DNA from: DASVVT01 sp036386415
GTDB taxonomy: Bacteria; Acidobacteriota; Blastocatellia; Pyrinomonadales; Pyrinomonadaceae
NCBI GenBank assembly: GCA_036386415.1
Contig: DASVVT010000018.1
Coordinates: 1 to 64,000, forward strand
Length of the DNA stretch: 64,000 bases
Reading direction: 5' to 3'
Under the pieces are notes generated by a model. That model worked only from the letters and a program-made list of their open reading frames with translations, was not told the DNA's origin and ran no database searches. How positions within the stretch are numbered: position 1 is the first letter of the stretch; every line of letters starts with the position of its first letter. Made by a program: the position numbers and the translations under genes. This document shows, in pieces, positions 8,478-16,194 of the stretch.

Positions 8478-9104
8478 CTACTCTTGAGACTTCGTGCCGA
8501 TGCGAAACGTTGCGATGCGTTGCAGGTCTACGCCGACGAAGGCGTACTGGCCTGCGGGCAACGGCTGGCGCGCACGAAATTCCATGTAGAGCATACCACC
8601 ATCACGCGCGAGTACGCGATAGTGCGGCATGATGATCTCTTCGGAATTGATGGCGAAGCCGCGCTGCCCGCGCTGCCGCATGGCCGTCACGCGCCGCCCG
8701 CTTCCCTTGTTCGTGAGGCGCACGAGAAACGGGGTATGCACATCCTTCACGTCCGGCACGAAGAGATAAAAGCGCGGCTCGGCGTTATTGATGACGGTTG
8801 AAGCGCTCTCGCCTTTGACCTCGATATAGCTTCTCTTATCGCTTTTCGCCACTTCATCGACACGCAAAGGCGTCTCGCCCGACTCGAAGGGCAACGCCGT
8901 GAGCTTGTTCGCCTCGTCGGCAAAGTAGATGAGCGTGCGGTCGGCAGGCGGCGCAGGATATGATTCCTGGTTTCGGACGGATGGAAAGACCTTCAACGCA
9001 AAGGGCGCAAAGAAGAAGCAGACGCAAAGGGCGCAAAGGAGCTTTTTCTTCGCGCCCTTTGCGTCATCTCCTTTGCGCCCTTTGCGTTTAATTCTCCCCT
9101 TCAT
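8478..9104 (-). CDS. Exported protein of unknown function whose N-terminus is made by a repeat element
   Basis: The ATG at 9104 lies nine bases after the stop of the FHA-ABC gene, behind GTTAAGGG, so it is positioned for translation within the operon. Residues 1-38 are entirely encoded by the palindromic repeat at 8995-9088. They read as Lys/Arg-rich residues followed by LLCALCVCFFFAPFAL, which could work as a signal peptide by chance. From about residue 50 (SYPAPPADRTLIYF) the protein looks like an ordinary exported beta-rich protein of about 150 residues with no motif I recognise. No other start exists before residue 100. Either the repeat replaced the original signal sequence, or the gene is damaged. 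Confidence 0.6.
   Translation of the reverse strand: MKGRIKRKGRKGDDAKGAKKKLLCALCVCFFFAPFALKVFPSVRNQESYPAPPADRTLIYFADEANKLTALPFESGETPLRVDEVAKSDKRSYIEVKGESASTVINNAEPRFYLFVPDVKDVHTPFLVRLTNKGSGRRVTAMRQRGQRGFAINSEEIIMPHYRVLARDGGMLYMEFRARQPLPAGQYAFVGVDLQRIATFRIGTKSQE
8995..9088. repeat. Palindromic repeat, ACGCAAAGGGCGC word family (copy 1)
   Basis: Perfect 18-bp arms (AACGCAAAGGGCGCAAAG at 8995-9012, complement at 9071-9088) surround a second nested pairing of the same words. The element overlaps the 5' end of the exported-protein gene. Other copies are near 47746, 50390 and 54151. The right flank GCGTTTAATTCTCCCC is similar in all copies, so the conserved unit extends beyond the arms. Confidence 0.7.
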
Positions 9105-9113
9105 GCCCTTAAC

Positions 9114-12100
9114 TCACCCTATGTCCTGCGCGCGCAGGGCGAGGATAGTGCTGATAATCAGGCCGAAGAACATGATTAAGAGCACGATGGGGTTGAGCAG
9201 CACATGTCCCCAGGGATGCAGGAAGTCCACGTAGCTGCTCAAGTCATCGCTCACCTTGACGGGGTCGCTCACAGAAGGCGCGGTGCCTAGCTCCGGCGCT
9301 TTGGGCTGTTCGAGCGAAGGATTCGTGCGCACGTCGCGCAGGTAATCCTTCATCTGCTGCTCGTAGTCCTTAGAGTTCTTCTCCGCATCGTCCCTGTATT
9401 TCTGTATATCCTTACGCGCCTTGGCGATGGTCTCGTCGTTTAAGTGCTCGACCTGCTTGTAATAGCCGCGCCCCTCATTCGGCCCCTCTTTGTCTGAGCC
9501 CTCTTCGCGCAGCGTGTCCAGATTGGAGAGGCGCTTCATCTCGTCGAAAGACCAGGTGGCGGGCATCACTAACCCGATCACTTTCGATGTGCCCTGCGGG
9601 ACTCCGACCAGACCGGAGAAGAGGATTTGCGGGATCAGGATCAGCGGCACGAGGCTCGTCGCCATCTCAGAGGTCTTGACCACCGCCGAGACGAAAAGGC
9701 CGAGCGCGACGCCGACCATCCCCGTGATAATCATGATGATCATCTGCGGCGCGCCGAAGAGAACGCCCGGCAGCCTCATCCCAAAAGGATAGAGCAGCTT
9801 GATCGTCGCGAACAGGAGGACGCATTGCACGCCGACGATGATCGAGAGCACGAAGAGCTTCGAGCCGACATAGGGCAAGAGCCCTAGATTGACCATGCGC
9901 TCGCGGTTATAGACGGCGCGCTCCCTGATGATCTCACGCGCCGCGACGCTTGTGCCGAACCAGACAGAGACCAGCGCCAGCACGAAGAATGGGAAGTCGC
10001 GCGTCGCCGTGCTGCTCACCACAAGGTAGGTGAGGAAGGCAACGATGGGCGCTTGACCGAACAGGATCAGCATGTTCATCTTGTCGCGACCCAAGACTTC
10101 CATGTAGCGCCGCGCGAGCGTCGCCCACTGGCGCAAGGCATCCGTCACGGTCGGACGGCGCTTGGCCGGGGCGACCGTCTGCACATCGCGGCGCAGACCG
10201 CTCAAAGGCTTGACGACGAAATTTTGATACTGCGGCGTCTGCTGGAAGCGGCGCTTCCATTCCTCTGCAACCTCTTCGGAAATCTGCTCCTTCTGCTTCT
10301 TGAAGGCAGCCTTCTGCTCCTTGGTCGCGGTCGGCGGCAGCACTCCCATTTTCGCCGTGCGCTCGTTGATCGGCGCTTCGAGCTTGTCGTAAAGGTCTTT
10401 GAAGCTGTCGGCCTTGACGTGCGCGAGCGCCTCCATCGGCGGGCCGTACCAGACCAGCTTGCCGCGCATCATGACGACGATCTTGTCGAAGAGCTTGACG
10501 TTCTCCATCGCGTGCGTCGTCAGGATCACGGTGCGCCCGCTCTCTGCGATCTGGCGGAAGAGTCTCATGATCTTCTCTTCCGTGGCCGGGTCGAGTCCGG
10601 ATGTCGGCTCGTCCAGAAAGATCACGGAAGGCTTCGTGACCAATTCAACGGCGATGGAAACGCGCTTGCGTTGGCCGCCCGAAAGCTGCCCGACGGGGAC
10701 ATCACGGCGCTCGGACAATCCCGTCACGTCCATCACTTCGTTGACGATCTGGTCTATCTCGGCGGTTGACACGTCGCGCGAGAGGCGCAGCCGCGCCACG
10801 TAGTAGAGCGTGCGATAGACCGTCAGCTCGCGGTGTATGATGTCGTCCTGCGGGACGTAGCCGATGGACTGCTTGAGCGAATCCAAGTGCTGGTAGAGGT
10901 CTAGATTATTGATGAGCACGTGACCGGCTGTGGCCGGGCGCATGCCGTTCATGGAATCCATCAAAGTAGACTTACCAGCGCCCGAAGGCCCCAGAAGCCC
11001 TACGAACTCGTTGGGCTGGATCGTTAAATCCACGTCGTCCAGGAGCTTGATCTTGCCGCCACCCGAACGGTTCGTCACCTCCTTGGTGATGTCTATCACG
11101 TCGATGCGCGTCTTCGAACGTGTGTCGAAGATGGCGACGCCGCGCTGCGGGTCGGCCTGCAACACGAAGGGGCCGATCTGTACGATGTCGCGATTGGTGA
11201 TGGGACGGCGGCCAGTGATGCGCGCGCCGTTGACGTAGACGCCGTTGGTCGAGCCAGCATCTTCGATCAGCACATTGCCGCCCGCGTTCGAGAGGCGCGC
11301 ATGGTGATTGGAGATTTGCAGGCCGTCGAGATGAATGTCGTTGTCCGGGGCGCGACCGATGGTCAGTTGCTGCTTGCCGTCGAAGCCACGCTGAAGAAGT
11401 AGTTGCGGCTGTGCGCCTCCCGGAGCGGGCGTCCCGGGTTGAAGCGAGCCCGTCCCCGGCTTGACGATCATCGTGTGCATACCGGCCACTTCCGCCAGTG
11501 GGCCGGACATGGGAACGGCGGGAGCAACAGGCGCAGCCGCTCCGGCCACGCGCTGACCGGGCGCGCGTGCGCCTGCGGGCGCGGGATGCGCCGGATCGAC
11601 GAAGCGCAGGATGGGGCCGCCCATGCCGAGCTGTATGCGGTCGCCGTCGTAGAGCGGCGTGGGCGTTGTGATGCGCTGCTCGTTCAAGAGCGTGCCGTTG
11701 AAACTGCCCAGATCGACGAGCACGAACTGGCCGTCGCGTCGCTGAATCTCAGCATGACGGCGCGAGACGACCGCCGCCTGCGCCTCAATCGCGACCTCCA
11801 TCTCAGGATCACGCCCGAGGCGCGTCACGTCCTTTGTCACCTGTATGCGTTCGAGCTTGCCCGTTGCGCCACGGACGATCTCGAGCGTCGCAGGGCCGCC
11901 GGCAGCGCTGCTGGCGGGCGGCGGCTGCTGCGCGGGCCGCTGTTGTGCGGCTGCTTTCGGCGCGGGTGGCGGCGGCGGCGGAGCCTGCGCTTTAACCGGC
12001 GTTGGAGCAACCTTCGGCGCGGGCGGTGGCGGCGGAGGAGGCGTCTGCGCGGCGACGCCGCCAGGCTGTTTGCCGGGCACTGGCTGCACGCCTTCAAAAT

Positions 12101-12470
12101 CGCGGCGCGTCTCCATCTCTGCGAACTCAACCGCAGGAGCTTTCGGAGCCGCAGCCTGCTCGATGCGTGCGATGAGCATGACGGGGCCGCCCGCTCCGAA
12201 TTGCACGCGCGCGCCCGCTTGAATCTCCACGGGCTCCGAGACGCGCTGGCCGTTCAGGAAAGTGCCGAAGCTCGAATTTGTATCGACGAGCAGGCAGCGC
12301 CCGTCCTTGAGGCGAAACTCGGCGTGCTTGCGCGAGACCATCGGCCACTCCGCCTGGTCGAAGACAATCGTGCACTCAGCCGGATCGCGTCCGACTTTAA
12401 TGGTCTGTTGATCGAATGCGCGTTCGGGGCGCAGCTGCCCGTTGCGCTCTTCTACAAGTATGAGTTTCAT
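9114..12470 (-). CDS. Triple-FHA ABC exporter (ABC-G type half transporter)
   Basis: This is a 1118-residue fusion. Three forkhead-associated domains lie at about 24-95, 208-285 and 365-435, each with GR, SRRH/SRKH or SNHH, and NG motifs that bind phosphothreonine. Pro/Ala-rich linkers separate them. A full ABC ATPase follows at about 475-690, with Walker A GLLGPSGAGKST, signature LSGGQRKR and Walker B VIFLDEPTSGLD. An ABC-2 membrane domain of about six helices fills the C-terminal 300 residues. The plan is that of the mycobacterial exporter Rv1747, which is controlled by a Ser/Thr kinase. A kinase gene lies upstream in the same leftward cluster, so control by phosphorylation is a strong inference. 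The substrate is unknown. Confidence 0.9.
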   Translation of the reverse strand: MKLILVEERNGQLRPERAFDQQTIKVGRDPAECTIVFDQAEWPMVSRKHAEFRLKDGRCLLVDTNSSFGTFLNGQRVSEPVEIQAGARVQFGAGGPVMLIARIEQAAAPKAPAVEFAEMETRRDFEGVQPVPGKQPGGVAAQTPPPPPPPAPKVAPTPVKAQAPPPPPPAPKAAAQQRPAQQPPPASSAAGGPATLEIVRGATGKLERIQVTKDVTRLGRDPEMEVAIEAQAAVVSRRHAEIQRRDGQFVLVDLGSFNGTLLNEQRITTPTPLYDGDRIQLGMGGPILRFVDPAHPAPAGARAPGQRVAGAAAPVAPAVPMSGPLAEVAGMHTMIVKPGTGSLQPGTPAPGGAQPQLLLQRGFDGKQQLTIGRAPDNDIHLDGLQISNHHARLSNAGGNVLIEDAGSTNGVYVNGARITGRRPITNRDIVQIGPFVLQADPQRGVAIFDTRSKTRIDVIDITKEVTNRSGGGKIKLLDDVDLTIQPNEFVGLLGPSGAGKSTLMDSMNGMRPATAGHVLINNLDLYQHLDSLKQSIGYVPQDDIIHRELTVYRTLYYVARLRLSRDVSTAEIDQIVNEVMDVTGLSERRDVPVGQLSGGQRKRVSIAVELVTKPSVIFLDEPTSGLDPATEEKIMRLFRQIAESGRTVILTTHAMENVKLFDKIVVMMRGKLVWYGPPMEALAHVKADSFKDLYDKLEAPINERTAKMGVLPPTATKEQKAAFKKQKEQISEEVAEEWKRRFQQTPQYQNFVVKPLSGLRRDVQTVAPAKRRPTVTDALRQWATLARRYMEVLGRDKMNMLILFGQAPIVAFLTYLVVSSTATRDFPFFVLALVSVWFGTSVAAREIIRERAVYNRERMVNLGLLPYVGSKLFVLSIIVGVQCVLLFATIKLLYPFGMRLPGVLFGAPQMIIMIITGMVGVALGLFVSAVVKTSEMATSLVPLILIPQILFSGLVGVPQGTSKVIGLVMPATWSFDEMKRLSNLDTLREEGSDKEGPNEGRGYYKQVEHLNDETIAKARKDIQKYRDDAEKNSKDYEQQMKDYLRDVRTNPSLEQPKAPELGTAPSVSDPVKVSDDLSSYVDFLHPWGHVLLNPIVLLIMFFGLIISTILALRAQDIG

Positions 12471-12498
12471 AGGGGTTACTCAAGTAAGTCGTTAATAT

Positions 12499-13074
12499 TT
12501 AGGCTTTCCCGTTGCGGCCTTCGCTGATGATGTTAATCAAAGCATCAAGGCGACGATCTGTATGCGTCTGCGCCTCTGCCAACTCTTTCAATGCCGTATC
12601 TGTGCGCGCCTGCGCTTCGGTTAGCTTCACCTGCGCTGCGCCTAGTTCATTAAGCCAAGTTAGGTGCTGTTCCATGCGCTCGTCGGCACTCAAGGCCAGA
12701 GTAAGCAGCTTGTCAAGGCGATCATCGACGCTATCCAGCCGCGCGTCCGCTTTGGCTGCCAACTCTGCGAGAGTATCAATACGTCGGTCAGCACTATTTG
12801 CTCTCTCCTCGGCGCTCGCCGCGAGTTGAGCCAACATCGTATCTGCTTTAGCTGCTAACTCTGCGAGAGTGTCGATACGCCGGTCAGCACCATTTGCCCT
12901 CTCTTCGGCACTCGCGGCAAGTTGAGCTAAGGTCGCATCTGCTTTGGCTGCTAATTCAGTGAGAGTGTCAATACGCTGGTCAGCGCTGCTTGCTCTCTCT
13001 TCGGCGCTCGCCGCGAGTTGAGCCAACGTCGCAAATGCGTTTTCAAGCCGATGTAATCTGTCTTCCGTCTCCAT
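12499..13074 (-). CDS. Coiled-coil protein with 32-residue tandem repeats
   Basis: This 191-residue protein is almost entirely predicted heptad coil. Residues 17-112 are three near-identical 32-residue units (LAQLAASAEERA...RIDTLAELAAKAD), encoded by three 96-bp DNA repeats at 12739-13026. A different coil follows (DSVDDRLDKLLTLALSADER and QTHTDRRLDALINII). No signal or membrane segment is seen. It lies 28 bp upstream of the FHA-ABC gene, so it is probably co-transcribed and could scaffold the signalling complex. That role is a guess from position. Confidence 0.7.
   Translation of the reverse strand: METEDRLHRLENAFATLAQLAASAEERASSADQRIDTLTELAAKADATLAQLAASAEERANGADRRIDTLAELAAKADTMLAQLAASAEERANSADRRIDTLAELAAKADARLDSVDDRLDKLLTLALSADERMEQHLTWLNELGAAQVKLTEAQARTDTALKELAEAQTHTDRRLDALINIISEGRNGKA
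12739..13026 (-). repeat. Three tandem 96-bp coding repeats
   Basis: The three units encode the 32-residue coil repeats. Segments such as the codons for LAQLAASAEER are nearly identical at DNA level across units, which points to recent duplication and possible copy-number variation. Confidence 0.6.
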
Positions 13075-13138
13075 TTCTCAGTACCCTTCTTGGCCTGAGC
13101 CCGGCGGTCGTCACATGATCCCGCTCGGTGCGACAGGC

Positions 13139-14539
13139 TTAGGGGTTCGCGCCAAGCCTGAACGTATCCGTAATCATAGCCAGCTCGCCCTTCTTGCCGA
13201 CATCTTCGACCCCGCTCAGGTCTGCGGCCACAGAAGTAGTGAACATCAGGAGCACGAGGCCGTTCTTACTTCCTTCGACCTCCGGCGGGAGAAAGACGAC
13301 GCGCCCCCACACGGTCACGTCGCCTCTTTCCGTCCCTTCGGCCACACTCTTGAAACGAAACTCGTAGCCCTTGTAAGAGTTGATCTGGGTATCGCCCTCT
13401 GTCACCTTCTCGTAATTCGGGAAGCTTCCTGAGAGATTGGTGCTGAAGCGGTTGACGAGGTTCGGGAAGCTCGCGCGGTCGCTCTCCATCGTGCCCTGGC
13501 TATCGTACCAGCCGACGGCAAAGCTCTCCTGCCTGAAATCTGGAGGGATGATCCGGTCAACTTTGACGAAATTGCTCGCCCCTGACACGCCGGACTTCGG
13601 GTCGAGCGTCCAGAGCCTCGGATAGTAGAAGGAGAAGTCCGCGTAATGCTCTGCTAGCTTGCCGTCCAGCTTCGTGCGCGAGTTAACGAACTTCAAGCTG
13701 TTCGGCGGAGCCTCAAAGGTGCTCGTGCTGCTGCCTGTATTGGCGGCTGTGTTCGCGTTAGCGTTCGCCACATCCTTCCTCTGCGTGCCCGCATTAGAAT
13801 TAAGACCCGGCTCATTTCCAGGCTTCGGCTCGCTCGAAGGGCGGGAGTAGATCATGTACGCGATGACGGATGCGCCCACGGCCAGCAGTAAGAGCACAAG
13901 GATACCGCCGATGATGAGCGGCAACCGGTTGGATTTACTCACAGGCTGTGTGATATGACCGGGCGCTACGACGGGCGGCGCGACCTGCTTCATGGATGGC
14001 GCGTGAGCAGCATGCTGTGGTGTTGGTGGCGGCTGCGTCGCCGGAGCGGGCGGCCAGGTCGTCGGCTGCGATGCCGCCCCAGGAGGCGGAAAGCCCACCG
14101 TCGCCTGCGGACGCGGAAGCTCCGATGTCGGCGAAGAACTCGGCATCGTTCCGGTCGGGCGAATCTCTCCTGTCTGCGGAGACTGCGGCGGCTGAAACGT
14201 CTGCGGCGTCGGCGCAGGCGGCGTGGGAGAAGCAGCGGCAGGCGGCTTCACAGGAGGCGGCGAAGGAACGGCAATCGTTTTGTTCAGGGGCGGCGGCGGC
14301 GGTGACGATGGCGTCGGTGGCGGCGGCGGCGCAGCCATCGTCCTATTCAGCTCAGCCGCCTTGTCGAGCAGGGTCTCGCCCAGATCGGACGAATCTGTAC
14401 GCATCGTCGCGCCCAGATCGAAGCTCGTCGGGGCTTCATTCAAAGGCGGCTCGTAATGCTCCAAACGCCCGCCATCGTGCGTGCAGAACTTCTGCTTATC
14501 ATCCTGATAAGTGCGATTACATTTTGGGCAACGCTGCAT
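13139..14539 (-). CDS. Zinc-ribbon, Pro-rich, single-pass membrane protein
   Basis: A 466-residue protein. Residues 3-24 form a zinc ribbon (CPKCNRTYQDDKQKFC). A long Pro/Ala/Thr-rich segment runs to about residue 205, and one membrane helix lies at about 207-232 (LPLIIGGILVLLLLAVGA). The C-terminal 180 residues form a folded extracytoplasmic domain with Trp/Phe-rich strands (FSFYYPRLWTLDPKSGV) that I cannot name with certainty; it loosely recalls PsbP-like folds. Proteins of this plan occur beside acidobacterial Ser/Thr kinases. The cytoplasmic Thr-rich part could be a kinase substrate read by the FHA domains downstream, which is inference. The start ATG follows GAGGA closely. Confidence 0.7.
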   Translation of the reverse strand: MQRCPKCNRTYQDDKQKFCTHDGGRLEHYEPPLNEAPTSFDLGATMRTDSSDLGETLLDKAAELNRTMAAPPPPPTPSSPPPPPLNKTIAVPSPPPVKPPAAASPTPPAPTPQTFQPPQSPQTGEIRPTGTMPSSSPTSELPRPQATVGFPPPGAASQPTTWPPAPATQPPPTPQHAAHAPSMKQVAPPVVAPGHITQPVSKSNRLPLIIGGILVLLLLAVGASVIAYMIYSRPSSEPKPGNEPGLNSNAGTQRKDVANANANTAANTGSSTSTFEAPPNSLKFVNSRTKLDGKLAEHYADFSFYYPRLWTLDPKSGVSGASNFVKVDRIIPPDFRQESFAVGWYDSQGTMESDRASFPNLVNRFSTNLSGSFPNYEKVTEGDTQINSYKGYEFRFKSVAEGTERGDVTVWGRVVFLPPEVEGSKNGLVLLMFTTSVAADLSGVEDVGKKGELAMITDTFRLGANP

Positions 14540-14550
14540 ACATTCCTCAG

Positions 14551-14656
14551 AAGGGATGAGGGCGGAGGGATGAGGGATGAATAAGATTGAATGTCAGATT
14601 CAATTGACGCATTCACTCAACCCCTTTCATCCCTCATCCCTCCGCCCTCATCCCTT
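14551..14656. repeat. Palindromic repeat, GGGATGAGGGCGGAGGGATGA words
   Basis: Perfect 31-bp arms at 14551-14581 and 14626-14656 are made of GGGATGAG-type words. They fill the 119-bp gap between the TPR gene and the zinc-ribbon gene of the same operon. A stem this long would attenuate or process the operon transcript between the two genes. Confidence 0.75.
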
Positions 14657-14658
14657 GG

Positions 14659-15930
14659 TTATTGTCGTCGCGCGCGCGCGTCTGCGAGTTTGCTTTGAAT
14701 CTCCGCGTTGGAGGGGTCGAGTTCCAGCGCGCGCTGGTAGACGCGGGCCGCTTCGTTCGGGCGTCCGGCTTTCATGTACGCATCGCCGACGCCGCCCAGG
14801 CCGAAAGCCCCCGCCAGGAGCTTGCGATCTCCGGCAGAGGCGAACTCTGCCGCGCGAAAGTAGATGCGCTCTGCCTCCTGATGACGATCCGTGCGGAGAT
14901 AGGCTGAGCCGAGAAAATAGTAGGGCGAGAAACTGCGCGGGCTCACTTCGATGGCGCTCTTCAGAAGTGGCTCAGCCTCATCATAACGACGCAGCGCGAC
15001 CATGCCGCGTCCCAAAAGGAAGAGCGCGTTGGGATTTCTCGCATCCGATTCGAGCGCGCGCCGGAGCAACGGCTCGGCCTCCTTGTAGCGCTGCTCGGAT
15101 TGCAAGGCATCTGCGATCAGGATCAAAGTCGGCGCGTCGCGCGCAAGCTCTATGGCGCGCGCGTAGTAGGTCTCAGCCTCGCTCGCCCTGTTCATCTTCC
15201 TCAAGAGGCGCGCCAGGTGCACGTAGGCGACGGCGAACTGCGGGTCAAGCTCGACGGCGCGGCGATATGCCTGCTCCGTGTCGTTCGTCAGGATGGCGCG
15301 CGCTTCGAGCGCCACTCCCAAGCGGTCATAGGCAACCGAATTTGAAGGCTGAAGCTGGATGGCGCGGCGCGCCGCCGCTTCGGCGTCAGTGAATCGTTTG
15401 GCGCTGCTGCCGCCGACGCGCGGCTGGACTAACACATAACTGAGCGCGATCTGGGCGTCCGCATGAAGCTGGTTGGCTTCGACCGCCTGACGGTAGGCTC
15501 GCTCGGCCTCTTCCCACCGCTGCTGATCCGTGTAGATGTTGCCCAGGCCATAGGAGGCGCGCCAGTCGCGCGGCTTCAGTTGCAGCGCGCTCTTGTAAGC
15601 CTGTTCGCCCTCGGTATATCTTCGCGCATCGCGCGCTTCATTGCCCTCGTCGAGCAGGTCTTCGACGCGCTCCTCTATCTCAGCCGACTCGGCGGCTGTG
15701 TTTTTTCCGCCGGTCGTGCGGCGCGGCGTCGTGCGCGCACCCGTTGGCCGGGCATTGTTCGTGCGGCGTCGGCTTTTCGTCTCAGGGTTCTTCGGCCTGA
15801 AGATACCGATCCCGCCTCCCAGATCGCCGCCCGCTTCCTGCGCGGCAACCACCTGCGACCATAAGCAGATGCCGCACACGGCCAGCACGGCCATCTTCAA
15901 AGCGAAATATAAAGGGCTATAGGACTTCAT
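14659..15930 (-). CDS. Exported TPR-repeat protein
   Basis: The start is set at 15930, where ATG follows GGAGGA with ideal spacing; the longer frame from 15966 lacks a site. A signal peptide (about residues 1-31, ending VVAAQEA) is followed by an Arg/Thr-rich linker. About nine tetratricopeptide repeats then run to the end (for example YGLGNIYTDQQRWEEAERAY and ALFLLGRGMVALRRYDEAEP). TPR arrays bind protein partners, and export suggests an envelope role. It is the second gene of the kinase cluster. Confidence 0.85.
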   Translation of the reverse strand: MKSYSPLYFALKMAVLAVCGICLWSQVVAAQEAGGDLGGGIGIFRPKNPETKSRRRTNNARPTGARTTPRRTTGGKNTAAESAEIEERVEDLLDEGNEARDARRYTEGEQAYKSALQLKPRDWRASYGLGNIYTDQQRWEEAERAYRQAVEANQLHADAQIALSYVLVQPRVGGSSAKRFTDAEAAARRAIQLQPSNSVAYDRLGVALEARAILTNDTEQAYRRAVELDPQFAVAYVHLARLLRKMNRASEAETYYARAIELARDAPTLILIADALQSEQRYKEAEPLLRRALESDARNPNALFLLGRGMVALRRYDEAEPLLKSAIEVSPRSFSPYYFLGSAYLRTDRHQEAERIYFRAAEFASAGDRKLLAGAFGLGGVGDAYMKAGRPNEAARVYQRALELDPSNAEIQSKLADARARRQ

Positions 15931-15990
15931 TATTCCTCCAATATCATACAACCGAATCGCCGCCAAAGCCTCTGCTCATCGCATACCTCT

Positions 15991-16090
15991 CCAGGCCTCT
16001 CGGCCTGGCCCAAAAACCCTCCGGGGCTTCACCGGAAATGATCGAAGTTCCGTTTGATTGAGGGCCGGACGAAGCGCTAGCGACGCTTCG
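15991..16090. other. Two short hairpins between kinase and TPR genes
   Basis: In the 264-bp gap, CCAGGCC (15991-15997) pairs with GGCCTGG (16002-16008), and CGAAGCG (16070-16076) pairs with CGCTTCG (16084-16090). Neither is followed by a clear T run on the transcribed strand. They may weaken read-through from the kinase gene. No gene is present here. Confidence 0.3.
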
Positions 16091-16194
16091 GCGGGATGGC
16101 GCGCGTCCCCCTTGTTTCCGTCTCCTGGCACGCGCGGCTTCGATTTTCACCTTCCAGAGCGCCGACTCTGCGGATGATCATGCGAGAAACGTCC

